Origin: Streptomyces sp. CGMCC 4.7035
Lineage (GTDB): Bacteria > Actinomycetota > Actinomycetes > Streptomycetales > Streptomycetaceae
Reading direction: 5' to 3'
DNA length: 64,000 nt
NCBI RefSeq assembly: GCF_031583065.1
Contig: NZ_CP134053.1
Coordinates: 3,286,001-3,350,000 of the forward strand
Below are positions 27,694-35,588 of this stretch, piece by piece. The notes under the pieces were generated by a model that worked only from the letters and a program-made list of their open reading frames with translations, was not told the origin of the DNA and did not search any database. The position numbers were made by a program, and so were the translations under genes. Each line of letters opens with the position of its first letter. The first letter of the stretch is position 1.

Positions 27694-28602
27694 GTGGAGT
27701 CGACGGACGGCCGTGGACAGCTGCTCGCCATCAGTGATCTGCACATCGGATACCCCGAGAACCGCGCCCTCGTCGAGGGGATGCGACCCACATCGGGCGA
27801 GGACTGGCTGCTGGTCGCCGGTGACGTGGCCGAGACGGTCGCCGACATCCGCTGGGCCCTGGAACTCCTCGCCGGCCGCTTCCACAAGGTGATCTGGGCG
27901 CCCGGCAACCATGAGCTGTGGACCCATCAGAAGGACACCGTCACCCTGCGCGGCGTCGAGCGGTACGACCACCTCGTTGCCGTGTGCCGGGAGCTGGGCG
28001 TGACGACACCCGAGGACCCCTACCCCGTCTGGGAGGGGCCGGGCGGCCCTGCGGTCGTCGCACCGCTGTTCCTGCTCTACGACTACTCGTTCCTGCCGAA
28101 GGGCTGCACCACCAAGGAGCAGGGACTTCGGTACGCGCACGGCACCGGGATCGTGTGCACCGACGAGTTCCTGCTGCACCCCGACCCCTACCCGAGTCGT
28201 GAGGCATGGTGCCGGGCCCGGGTGGCCGAGACCGAGCGCAGACTGGAGGAGATCCCCGGAGATCTCCCCACCGTGCTGGTGAACCACTATCCGCTGGACC
28301 GGCACCCCACCGACATCCTGCGCTACCCCGAGTTCGCCATGTGGTGCGGCACCGATCTGACCGCCGACTGGCACCGCCGCTTCCGGGTGGCGTGCATGGT
28401 CTACGGTCATCTGCACATTCCGCGGACCACCCACCACGAGGGCGTCCGCTTCGAAGAGGTGTCGGTGGGCTACCCTCGCGAATGGCGCCCCCGTTCGGAG
28501 CCGCCCGGGAGACTGCGCCGCATTCTGCCTATGGAGGTCCAAGCAGATGATGGAGGAGCTGCTCCCGGGATCGGTCGTGGCCGTGGAGGCGCACGGGGGT
28601 GA
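27694..28602 (+). CDS. Calcineurin-like metallophosphoesterase
   Basis: A 302-residue cytoplasmic phosphoesterase. The metal motifs appear in order: ISDLHIGY, LVAGDVAE, APGNHELW, LVNHYPLD and YGHLH. GTG 27694 is chosen because GAAAGGGG lies 5 bp upstream. The gene overlaps the phosphopantetheinyl transferase gene by 56 bp, so the two are expressed and probably used together. The same pairing is known in S. coelicolor (the SCO6673 neighbourhood). A role in turning over phosphopantetheine esters or CoA by-products is an attractive inference but unproven. Confidence 0.9.
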   Translation: MESTDGRGQLLAISDLHIGYPENRALVEGMRPTSGEDWLLVAGDVAETVADIRWALELLAGRFHKVIWAPGNHELWTHQKDTVTLRGVERYDHLVAVCRELGVTTPEDPYPVWEGPGGPAVVAPLFLLYDYSFLPKGCTTKEQGLRYAHGTGIVCTDEFLLHPDPYPSREAWCRARVAETERRLEEIPGDLPTVLVNHYPLDRHPTDILRYPEFAMWCGTDLTADWHRRFRVACMVYGHLHIPRTTHHEGVRFEEVSVGYPREWRPRSEPPGRLRRILPMEVQADDGGAAPGIGRGRGGARG

Positions 28603-29230
28603 CGCGCTCGGCGACGACGTTTCCCTTTACCCCGAGGAAGAAGCGGTCATAGCCCGGGCCGTCGACAAGCGACGCCGGGAGTTCACCGCCGTACGGGGCT
28701 GCGCGCGACGGGCCATGGAGAAGCTTGGTGTGCCGCCGGGGCCCGTTCTGCCCGGGGAGCGCGGCGCGCCGCGCTGGCCGGACGGGCTGGTCGGCAGCAT
28801 GACGCACTGCCAGGACTACTGCGCCGCCGCGCTGGTCCCCGCCGCCGACGTGGCCTCGCTCGGCATCGACGCGGAACCCCACGACCGACTGCCGGACGGC
28901 GTCCTGGACACGGTCGCCCTGCCGACCGAGCAGACCCGGCTGCGCGAACTCGCCCGCAGCCACCCGTCCATCCACTGGGACCGGCTGCTGTTCAGCGCCA
29001 AGGAGTCCGTCTACAAGGCGTGGTTCCCGCTGACCGGGAAGTGGCTGGACTTCCTGGAGGCGGACATAGAGATCCACCCGGGTACCGCCCTGGTCCTCTC
29101 CGGCGGCTTCCGGGCGCGCCTGCTGGTCCCGGGTCCGCTGGTCGACGGCCGCCGAGTCGAGGCCTTCGACGGCCGCTGGACCGTACAGCAAGGGCTGGCC
29201 GCGACGGCCGTCGTCGTGCCCCACCTCTGA
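28547..29230 (+). CDS. Sfp/EntD-type 4'-phosphopantetheinyl transferase
   Basis: A 227-residue transferase that would move 4'-phosphopantetheine from CoA to carrier-protein serines of polyketide, peptide or fatty-acid synthases. RGCARRAMEKLG (50-61) binds CoA, GSMTHC (83-88) leads to the substrate pocket, GIDAEP (106-111) supplies Mg-binding Asp108 and Glu110, and FSAKESVYKAW (149-159) is the second signature. These features match the EntD-like subgroup. A second ATG follows immediately at 28550. GGAGG lies about 10 bp upstream inside the end of the phosphoesterase gene. Confidence 0.94.
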   Translation: MMEELLPGSVVAVEAHGGDALGDDVSLYPEEEAVIARAVDKRRREFTAVRGCARRAMEKLGVPPGPVLPGERGAPRWPDGLVGSMTHCQDYCAAALVPAADVASLGIDAEPHDRLPDGVLDTVALPTEQTRLRELARSHPSIHWDRLLFSAKESVYKAWFPLTGKWLDFLEADIEIHPGTALVLSGGFRARLLVPGPLVDGRRVEAFDGRWTVQQGLAATAVVVPHL

Positions 29231-29234
29231 GACG

Positions 29235-29456
29235 CTAAGGACACCACTCGCCGAGCAGGCGGAAGAACTCCCCCTCGGTGCCCATGAGTCCCGCCTCCGC
29301 CAGCGCCCGGTCCGCCTCCGCCAGGGCGGCGGTCGGGACCACTGGTGGTCGGTGCGGCTCCGGCGGGCCGTCGAACGCCGCTCGCACGGTGTGGAGGAGA
29401 CGCAGATAGGCCTGTACGGCGGCGCGTTCGCGGTCGGTCAGTACGGCGGTCGGCAT
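29235..29456 (-). CDS. Small hypothetical protein (73 residues)
   Basis: An open frame started at ATG 29456 behind GGGGAGAG. The product begins MPTAVLTDRERAAVQAYLRL, a basic, helix-rich segment, continues with a proline-rich stretch (PPEPHRPPVVP), then an alanine/leucine-rich helix and GEFFRLLGEW. No signal peptide, membrane helix or known motif was recognised. It converges with the phosphopantetheinyl transferase gene with 4 bp between stops. The codon pattern and ribosome site support a real gene. Confidence 0.65.
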   Translation of the reverse strand: MPTAVLTDRERAAVQAYLRLLHTVRAAFDGPPEPHRPPVVPTAALAEADRALAEAGLMGTEGEFFRLLGEWCP

Positions 29457-29726
29457 CGGTCGGCTCTCCCCGGGTCGGCCGCGGGACGGGCAGTCGCGCG
29501 GCGGTACGTGCACGGCACGCGCCCCTTCCGTACGCGGACCTGGCCGCGCGCAGCGGTGGCGCACCTCCCAGCTTGCCGTCCACCACTGACAATGCCCGTC
29601 CCGTACCCGCTGGTTCGCCCGCTCAGCGGAGGCGAAACTCTTGAAATCCCTTGTGGCGGGACGTTTCTACGGTGGAGAGCACGGGCTTTCGGCCGTCTCG
29701 GCGACGGTCGAGCCGAGTGCGGCAAC

Positions 29727-30276
29727 GGGGTGCGCGATCTGCTCACCGTGCTCGGGATCGAGCCGGCCACGCCGTTGGGGTACTCGCTGGGCGGCGGGGT
29801 CGCGACGCAGTGCGTCCAGCAGTTCCCCGGGAGGCAGCGAGCGGCTGGTTCTGGTCGGCGTCCGGGAAGGGGGCCGGGAGGTCGCCCCGGTGCCGAGGGC
29901 CGTCTCCCTCCCGGGCGACTCGCCGGAGCCGCTGAGCCTCGTGGCCGCGCTGCCCGGCGCGACCTTACGCAGCGCCTTCGTCCGCATGCTGCGGGCCGTG
30001 GTCGACTGGAGCGGGCAGGCGGTGCCCCTGCTCGATCGCTGCGTCCGGCCGACGGCATGCCCACGATGCTGATCCGGGCCGACCGGGACAGCGCGGGGCC
30101 GGTGCGGCACGCGTCCGGCGCGCACCGCCTGCCCGGAGGCGCGGAGCCGCGTTCTCGCGAGTTCCTGTCCCTGGCGGACGGAATGGACGGATTTCAGCCG
30201 AGCATGCTGCCGCGACCGGGACAGCGTGGTGCCGGTGCGGCACGCGTCCGGCGCGCGCCGCCTGCCCGGAGGCGCG
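29727..30276 (+). pseudogene. Decayed alpha/beta hydrolase
   Basis: Remnants of one alpha/beta hydrolase lie in three consecutive frame segments. First, GVRDLLTVLGIEPATPLGYS with LGGGVATQ (the GxSxG elbow) from 29727 to about 29835. Second, ERLVLVGVREGGREVAPVPR to SAFVRMLRAVVDWSGQAV from 29836 to about 30053. Third, MPTMLIRADRD and following from 30057. The cap region between them looks shortened. The N-terminal catalytic region and a normal start are not recognisable upstream (29457-29726 holds nothing else clear). A 63-bp segment of the 3' part is duplicated. The gene cannot yield an intact hydrolase. Confidence 0.82.
30081..30276. repeat. 63-bp imperfect direct repeat, 133 bp apart
   Basis: 30081-30143 and 30214-30276 differ at 3 of 63 positions. 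Both encode a DRDS-x-x-PVRHASGA type stretch of the alpha/beta hydrolase. The second copy (DRDSVVPVRHASGARRLPGG) looks closer to an intact hydrolase, so the first may derive from a local duplication during decay. Confidence 0.9.
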
Positions 30277-30337
30277 CGAGGACGTCCGCCGCGTTCGGCT
30301 GTCGTGGGCCGGCGGGTTGCTCAGGGCCGTACGGTCA

Positions 30338-31855
30338 TCACCTGCCGGGCCGGGCGGCCGGGTCGGGGGTGTCGTCGGCTGAGGCGCCCGGCCGGGAAGC
30401 CGAAGCCGTGCGCTGTTGGGCCTTGGGGGCGTTTTGGCCCTGCGCCGTCCCGATGACCGCCTCCCACTCGGCCCCGGTCAGCGGCGGGGCCGTCAGTCCG
30501 GGTCGGCGTGGACCGCGCAGGACCGCGATCGCCACCGACGGCCGCAGCAGCTCGCTCACCGGCTTCGACAGCGTGACCACGTCGAAGAACGCCCGGGCCA
30601 CCAGCGGACGCCCGGTCGCGGTGAGCATCAGCCGGTTGACGTACGCGCCGAGGAGACGGTTCGCGACGCCCGGGGCCTTGCCGACCGCGCCCGGGTAGTG
30701 GATGTCCGTGCTGGTCGCGAACTCCCAGGCCGTCGCCACCGGACGGGCCACCGCCCGCTGTATGCGACGGGCGAGCCCCGGCGCTGTCAGCCCGTGCTCG
30801 GCCACCAGCTCGCCCAGCGCCACCGCGCCCAGCGCGGCCACGGACAGCCCGTGCCCGTAGACCGGGTTGTACGTGGCCACCGAGTCGCCGATCGCCACGA
30901 ACCCCTCGGGCCAGCTCTTGACCTTCTCGTAGAACCGTCGGCGGTTGACCGTGCTGCGCGTGACGACCGGGTCCGACAGCGGCTCCGCGTGGGCGATGAG
31001 CTCGCCCACGACCGGATGCCGCACGCTCTCCCGCGCGAAGGTCTCGAACTCCTCGGCGGATGTGGGCGGTTCACCGCCCCGCGTGCCGGAGAGCGTCACC
31101 AGCCACCGCCCGCCCTCGATGGGCTCGATGGTCGTCGTCCTCCCCGGCACCGGCACGGTCGCGTCCGACTGCACGTTGACCAGCGGGAATTCCTCCGTGC
31201 CCGGCGGCGCCCGGAAGATCCGGCTGGAGTAGGCGAGCCCGGAGTCCACCTGCTCCAGCGGCGCCTCGGGCACACCCAGCGCCTCCAGCCACACCGAGGC
31301 CCGCGAACCGCGACCCGAGGCGTCGACGATCAGGTCGGCCGCGAGCAGCCGTTCCTCGTCGTCGGGCGTCCGTACCCGCACGCCCGTCACCCGGGACGCG
31401 TCGCCCTCCAGGGACAGCAGTTCGCTGCGCTGCAGCAGAGTGACGCGTTCGCTCCTGGTGACCCGTTCGCGCACCACCCAGTCGAGCAGATCACGGCTGC
31501 ACGCGATCATGAACTGCATTTCGGGCCAGCGCCGGAACCAGCCCCGTGGCTGCATCGACACGAGCCCCGTCGGCAGCGGAATCCGCCGGGCGCCCGCCGC
31601 CAGCCACGCGTCGGTCACCCCCGGCAGCAGCTGTTCCATGGCACGGGCGCCCCCGGACCAGATCACGTGCACATGCCGGGCCTGCGGAAGTCCCTTGCGG
31701 GGCTCGGGGCCCTCGGGCAGCACGTCCCGGTCGACGACGGTGACGTCGGCGTACGTGCTCAGCACCGAGGCGGCCAGCATGCCGGCCATACCGCCGCCGA
31801 TGACGACGGCCCGACGGGATGCCGCACCCGTGGAGGTGCTAGCGGGTTTGCTCAT
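30338..31855 (-). CDS. FAD-dependent monooxygenase of the XRE/ImmA module
   Basis: A 505-residue flavoprotein of the group-A monooxygenase / geranylgeranyl reductase fold. VVIGGGMAGMLAASVLS near residue 17 binds the ADP part of FAD, DLIVDASGRGSR near 175 is the DG motif, and AIGDSVATYNPVYGHGLSVA near 320 contacts the flavin. No NAD-binding Rossmann or membrane domain is seen. The tail (about 460-505) is low in order and rich in Ala, Pro and Gln. It starts inside the last 17 bp of the 7-TM gene, so it is the final cistron of the operon. The substrate is unknown; halogenase-like relatives exist, but no Trp-rich halogenase motif was seen. Confidence 0.88.
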   Translation of the reverse strand: MSKPASTSTGAASRRAVVIGGGMAGMLAASVLSTYADVTVVDRDVLPEGPEPRKGLPQARHVHVIWSGGARAMEQLLPGVTDAWLAAGARRIPLPTGLVSMQPRGWFRRWPEMQFMIACSRDLLDWVVRERVTRSERVTLLQRSELLSLEGDASRVTGVRVRTPDDEERLLAADLIVDASGRGSRASVWLEALGVPEAPLEQVDSGLAYSSRIFRAPPGTEEFPLVNVQSDATVPVPGRTTTIEPIEGGRWLVTLSGTRGGEPPTSAEEFETFARESVRHPVVGELIAHAEPLSDPVVTRSTVNRRRFYEKVKSWPEGFVAIGDSVATYNPVYGHGLSVAALGAVALGELVAEHGLTAPGLARRIQRAVARPVATAWEFATSTDIHYPGAVGKAPGVANRLLGAYVNRLMLTATGRPLVARAFFDVVTLSKPVSELLRPSVAIAVLRGPRRPGLTAPPLTGAEWEAVIGTAQGQNAPKAQQRTASASRPGASADDTPDPAARPGR

Positions 31856-33047
31856 GGAAGTCGCTTCCTGGCCTGGTCGCGACCGGCCCCCTGGCGGCCG
31901 CGACGACGGGTGACTGACGCAGGGCGGCCGACATCCGCACGAGGTCGCGGGGACCCTCGGGGGACGCGGTCGGGGCGTGGCTCGCCCCCGCCGAACTGAT
32001 CACCCTGCCCTCCGGATCGGCTGCCCTCGCCCGCACCGCCACCGCCACCATCGCGGCGTCGGCCTCGGCCTGCGCCTGGGCGGGGTCGGAGCCCGCCGCC
32101 ACGGCGGCGTCGTAGGCGCGGGAGCGCACCTCGGAGTCGAAGTAGGGGTACAGGCTGAGCATGCCGTCGTGGATGTCGGACTCCCGCTGCGTCACCTGGA
32201 GTTCGGCCGGCGACCACCAGGAGATCCGCACCCCGTGGTCCCCATGGGGGGACACCGATCGCAGCTCGCGCCACAGCGGCCCGAGCCGACGGTACGTCGA
32301 CCAGGTGCTCCAGCTGTCCCCGACGCGCTGGCAGGCCAGCGGGAGACAGAAGCCGACCGCGCTGATCTGCGCCCCTGCGGAGGCCAGCACGGGCGCCACG
32401 TCGCTGCTCAGATAGTCGAGGTCGTGGCCGTTCCAGCGGGCGATGACGGCGGTGAACTTGGTCGTCAGGTAGGCCAGGTTGAAGAGATAGCCGGTCACGA
32501 TGATCAGCAGCCCGGCGCGCAGCCAGCCACGCACCTGGAGCGCCCAGCGCCCGCACATGAAGTTCATCGCGACGCCCGCGACGGTGAGCGCCATCAGGTA
32601 CAGCACGATCATCTCGCGTATGTACGGCGTGCGGGCGTAGTACGTGTCGAAGTCGACCAGCCGCTCCACCGGCACGTCACCGAGCATGAACAGCGTGATC
32701 AAGGCGACGATCACCAGGCCGTACCCGGCGATGATCAGCCGGGTGGTGCGGCGGGTCTCCTCGGGCGGTCCGCCGCGCCAGTTGACGACGAGCACCAGAC
32801 AGGACGCGCTGAACGCGCTCAGCAGGCAGTAGACGAGCGGCGCCGAGACATTGGTGACGCCCGTGAGGTCGTTGACCTTCCCGATCGTCGGCGGCGCGGC
32901 GAAGAAGAACACCAGCCCGGCCAGTGCGAGCAGCGCGCACACCGACCGCAACAGCGGATCGCGCCACGAACGGCTCAGCGCGGGCGCCTTGACGGTGAGC
33001 GCCACGCCCATCGCGGCGGCGGGTATGTAGTAGCTGGAACCGTCCAT
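31839..33047 (-). CDS. Seven-helix membrane protein (MAB_1171c/DUF6545-like)
   Basis: A 402-residue membrane protein started at ATG 33047. Seven hydrophobic segments are visible up to about residue 245 (near 5-24, 32-55, 68-90, 105-125, 145-165, 177-197 and 222-245). A soluble C-terminal region of about 155 residues follows and contains WSTWSTYRRLGPLWREL and RESDIHDGMLSLYPYF. The pattern matches a Streptomyces family annotated as putative transporters and found beside ImmA/IrrE-type proteins. A receptor-like role is equally possible. It starts 17 bp after the peptidase gene and overlaps the monooxygenase start by 17 bp. Confidence 0.82.
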   Translation of the reverse strand: MDGSSYYIPAAAMGVALTVKAPALSRSWRDPLLRSVCALLALAGLVFFFAAPPTIGKVNDLTGVTNVSAPLVYCLLSAFSASCLVLVVNWRGGPPEETRRTTRLIIAGYGLVIVALITLFMLGDVPVERLVDFDTYYARTPYIREMIVLYLMALTVAGVAMNFMCGRWALQVRGWLRAGLLIIVTGYLFNLAYLTTKFTAVIARWNGHDLDYLSSDVAPVLASAGAQISAVGFCLPLACQRVGDSWSTWSTYRRLGPLWRELRSVSPHGDHGVRISWWSPAELQVTQRESDIHDGMLSLYPYFDSEVRSRAYDAAVAAGSDPAQAQAEADAAMVAVAVRARAADPEGRVISSAGASHAPTASPEGPRDLVRMSAALRQSPVVAAARGPVATRPGSDFHEQTR

Positions 33048-33064
33048 GGCGGCGTCTTCGCCCT

Positions 33065-33613
33065 TCAGCCCTGCGGTCCGCGATAACCCAGCGAGGCCTC
33101 GATCCGCCCCGCCAGATCGTCCCGCTTGACAGGCCCACGCAGCGCCGAACCGGCCAGCCAGATACGGCACTTGCTGGCCAGGAGCAGCCCGAAGCTCTCG
33201 GCCTCCTTCTCGTCCGAGAGGTCGAAGTGCGTACGGGCGGCGACCTTGTGGACGGTCGCCTGCAGATCGGCGGTGTCGCTCAGCAGGCGTGCCGCGACCA
33301 CGGCGCCCTCCACATGGTGGCCGTGATGCCCGGCGTTCATGTGCCACAGCTCGTGGCCGAGGATCACCAACTGGTGGTCGGGGGCGGTGCGTTCCTCGAT
33401 GACGACGAGGTCCTGGTCGGCCATGTCGAGCCACAGACCGCTGGCCGTGCCGGGCGGGAAGGGGGCCGTGCGGAACTGGACGGGACGGCCGCGGCGTCTG
33501 CCCATGCCGTCGCACAGCGCGGCGTACAGGTCGGCGGGTTCCGCCGGCGCCGGGAGCGACAGCTCCCCGACCAACTCGCCGCACAGACGGCGCATTTCCC
33601 TTCCGATGCCCAC
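33065..33613 (-). CDS. ImmA/IrrE-type metallopeptidase-domain protein
   Basis: A 182-residue protein with the zinc motif HELWH at residues 87-91, in ILGHELWHMNAGHHGHH, and a downstream EKEAESFG segment that can give the third ligand, as in ImmA and IrrE/PprI. In those systems the peptidase cleaves a partner XRE repressor when a signal is received. GTG 33613 follows GGGGGAGAAGC. It lies 14 bp after the XRE regulator gene and 17 bp before the 7-TM gene, so all are co-transcribed. It may act on the XRE protein encoded upstream. It is sometimes labelled a toxin-antitoxin component, which the sequence does not require. Confidence 0.87.
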   Translation of the reverse strand: MGIGREMRRLCGELVGELSLPAPAEPADLYAALCDGMGRRRGRPVQFRTAPFPPGTASGLWLDMADQDLVVIEERTAPDHQLVILGHELWHMNAGHHGHHVEGAVVAARLLSDTADLQATVHKVAARTHFDLSDEKEAESFGLLLASKCRIWLAGSALRGPVKRDDLAGRIEASLGYRGPQG

Positions 33614-33627
33614 GCTTCTCCCCCGGA

Positions 33628-34284
33628 TCAGGACTCGGGCCGCTTGACGCTCTCCAGCAGCATGTCCAGCCATTCCGCGACCTTGTCGCGGTGCTGGTCG
33701 GTGGGCAGCTGGGCCGCCCGCCAGGCGATGCCGCGCACGCCGTGGTCCTGCAGCAGCCGCTCCAGCGGGTCGTCGGCGACCTCGGCCGCCTCGCGCTCAC
33801 GGTCGGCGAGCCGCTGGAGGAGCTCCTGCTCGGAGCGCTGGAGGGCGTTCGCGAGCGCCTCGGGGTCCTCGGCCGTGAGGAACCCGGCATGCACTCTGAA
33901 GAAACGCTGAATGGCGTCGCAGTGCTCCATGGTGGGGCGCCGGTCGCCATTGATGAGGGCACCCGCCTGCTGGCGCGACATACCCGCGCCGTCGGCGATC
34001 TCCTGCTGGGTGTACTTGCGTCCGTTGGGCTTGAGCCGGGTGCGGCGCAGCAGGTCGAGTCGTTGCAGGAAACGGGCCTGAAGATCCGGCTCCCCGGCGG
34101 GCACCCCGCTCAGCAGGGCCTTCACCACCGGCTCCGGGACGCCGGATTCGACCGACAGGCGCGGGACGTCGAAGATCTCCGCGTGCGGCACGCCCAGCCG
34201 GTCGGCGAGGGCGGTGACACGGGCCGCGACGGCCGGCAGCAGACCCGTCGCCGTGGCGCCCGGAACCTCGAAGCCATCCGTCAC
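33628..34284 (-). CDS. XRE-family helix-turn-helix regulator
   Basis: A 218-residue DNA-binding protein. The Cro/CI helix-turn-helix spans about residues 88-125 (KYTQQEIADGAGMSRQQAGA). An N-terminal helical segment and a C-terminal acidic, coiled region (ALQRSEQELLQRLADREREA) surround it. GTG 34284 has TAGGAGA upstream. It is the first gene of a four-gene operon with an ImmA/IrrE-like peptidase, a 7-TM protein and a flavin monooxygenase. A perfect 22-bp palindrome lies 96-117 bp upstream. Autoregulation relieved by the peptidase is the likely logic. Confidence 0.9.
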   Translation of the reverse strand: MTDGFEVPGATATGLLPAVAARVTALADRLGVPHAEIFDVPRLSVESGVPEPVVKALLSGVPAGEPDLQARFLQRLDLLRRTRLKPNGRKYTQQEIADGAGMSRQQAGALINGDRRPTMEHCDAIQRFFRVHAGFLTAEDPEALANALQRSEQELLQRLADREREAAEVADDPLERLLQDHGVRGIAWRAAQLPTDQHRDKVAEWLDMLLESVKRPES

Positions 34285-34379
34285 CGACAGATCTCCTACG
34301 TCTCTCTCATACTCATATCGTTCTCATGGTCGTCCGGAACCATCCGGAGGGTAGCCCGTCTCTCGAACTCACATCCAGG

Positions 34380-34401
34380 TCTCGCCACAACTGTGGCGAG
34401 A
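34380..34401. promoter_or_regulatory. 22-bp palindrome between the XRE and MmyB-LBD genes
   Basis: TCTCGCCACA-AC-TGTGGCGAGA has perfect 10-bp arms around two bases. It is located in the 227-bp divergent region, 96 bp from the XRE start and 111 bp from the start of the gene at 34512. No terminator is expected here, so an operator for the XRE protein controlling both directions is the best explanation. Confidence 0.7.
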
Positions 34402-34511
34402 TTCGGCCGTCAACCGACGCCAAATGCCACGATAGTTGACACGGCTCCTGCCGGGGCCGCAGGATCAAGGCGCCGCGTGAAGGCCGCAAGGGCAAGAGGG
34501 GTGACCTCCCG

Positions 34512-35180
34512 ATGGCGTTTCAGGCAGGAGGGCAGCGGTCGCAGCCGCGACCCGTCCCCGAGAGTCCGGAAGCACGGGCGTATCTGCGGGACTACGCCAC
34601 GCTCCTCGAAGCCGTCCCCTTCCCGTCCGTCGTCTTCGACCACCGCTGGGACGTCGTCCTCACCAACACCGCGTATCGGACGCTCTTCCGCTCGGTCGCG
34701 CCGCATCCGACGGCCATGCCGGGCGACAACTTCCTGCGGTTCGTGCTGTTCCACCCGGACGCGGGCACGATCCTCGGCGAGCACGAGTCGAGCTGGTGCC
34801 TGCCCATGCTGGCGCACTTCGCCGCGGCGGTGGAGCGGCACGGGCACGACCACGGGCTGCAGTCCATCCGCCGGGACATCGCCCAGGACCCGATCATGGA
34901 GGCCGCCTACCGGGAAGGCCTGCCGCACTGGATCCGCGCGGTCGGACCGCATGCCGTGGAGCACGACGGGGCGGTGCGCCCGTTGCTGCACCCCGACCCG
35001 CGCTGGGGCTCCGACTGCCGTGTGGTGGGGGAGACCCCCAAGACCCTGGGGGACATGGGCTATTCGCGGCTGACGCTGGTGCTGCGCGAGGCGCGCCGCC
35101 CGACGCCCGCCCCGCCCCCGGTGCGTCGCCCCCGGCGTGCGGCGGGCCACCTCAGCGTGGTGCCCGCACCGCGGGACTGA
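34512..35180 (+). CDS. Stand-alone MmyB-like ligand-binding-domain protein
   Basis: A 222-residue protein that looks like the C-terminal ligand-binding domain of MmyB-type XRE regulators but has no helix-turn-helix. The PAS-like fold is suggested by LLEAVPFPSVVFDHRWDVVL, NTAYRTLF, NFLRFVLFHPDA and GYSRLTLVLRE. Related domains bind fatty acids or other small lipids. It is divergent from the XRE/ImmA operon across the palindrome, so it may be the sensor half of a split regulator. A 20-bp hairpin terminator follows. The C-terminal 30 residues are basic and proline-rich. Confidence 0.78.
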   Translation: MAFQAGGQRSQPRPVPESPEARAYLRDYATLLEAVPFPSVVFDHRWDVVLTNTAYRTLFRSVAPHPTAMPGDNFLRFVLFHPDAGTILGEHESSWCLPMLAHFAAAVERHGHDHGLQSIRRDIAQDPIMEAAYREGLPHWIRAVGPHAVEHDGAVRPLLHPDPRWGSDCRVVGETPKTLGDMGYSRLTLVLREARRPTPAPPPVRRPRRAAGHLSVVPAPRD

Positions 35181-35246
35181 TGTCCTCGGGGCCCGGTTCG
35201 CCTCCGGGGCCCCTGAGCCCCTTCGGCTCACTCGCCGGCCTCTCCG

Positions 35247-35293
35247 GAGCCCCGGCACCGTCGGCGTTCAGGTCGCCGACGGCGCCGGGGCTC
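35247..35293 (+). terminator. Strong hairpin terminator
   Basis: GAGCCCCGGCACCGTCGGCG at 35247-35266 pairs with CGCCGACGGCGCCGGGGCTC at 35274-35293, with one G-U type mismatch and a 7-base loop. It lies 66 bp after the stop at 35180 and is followed by GTTCTGG. Confidence 0.85.
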
Positions 35294-35379
35294 GTTCTGG
35301 TCAGAGGCCCTCAGTCGCGGGTGCGGTAGAGCCTGTTGGTCAGCCGCAGGCTCATCGCTGCCACCGCGGTGAGACGCAC

Positions 35380-35412
35380 GTGCCGGTGCCGGTGCCGGTG
35401 CCGGTACCGGTG
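35380..35412. repeat. Hexamer repeat (GTGCCG) x5
   Basis: Four perfect GTGCCG units and one GTACCG follow each other in an intergenic stretch. The reverse-complementary hexamer family GGCAC(C/T) also forms a short tandem array after the P450 gene at 43914-43937. No coding role is seen. Confidence 0.9.
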
Positions 35413-35431
35413 AAGCCGTAGTGTGTGCCGT

Positions 35432-35481
35432 CTGCGGGTGCGTCGTGGCTTGTCGCGCAGTTCCCCGCGCCCCTTTGGGCG
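35432..35481 (-). repeat. Dispersed Streptomyces intergenic repeat, inverted copy
   Basis: Read leftward, this segment gives GGGGCGCGGGGAACTGCGCG, then ACAAGCCACGACG and CCCGCAG, the same consensus as at 6842-6901 but in the opposite orientation. It lies between the convergent genes ending at 35180 and 35589. The rest of 35181-35588 holds a terminator, a hexamer array and a partly duplicated gene end; no extra gene is seen. Confidence 0.8.
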
Positions 35482-35588
35482 CTGCCGAACCCGACTCCGG
35501 GGCCGTGACCGCCACCCCGTACCGGCTGTTGCCGCACTCCGTAGTCAGCCGTCCACGTACTCAGCCGTCGACATGGCCGCCCAGGTAC

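Noticed and set aside
29352..30698. 448-residue rightward frame over the hydrolase remnant
   Set aside because: It mixes one true hydrolase segment with out-of-frame sequence and runs antisense into the FAD monooxygenase gene; the pseudogene interpretation explains the motifs better.
33048..33962. Frame fusing the 7-TM gene with upstream sequence
   Set aside because: The upstream part overlaps the ImmA and XRE genes in another frame and is low-complexity; ATG 33047 opens directly into the first membrane helix.
31839..35180. Reading the XRE/ImmA pair as a toxin-antitoxin module
   Set aside because: No toxin fold is visible. HELWH with a downstream glutamate fits ImmA/IrrE peptidases, and the operon continues with a membrane protein and an oxygenase, unlike two-gene toxin systems.
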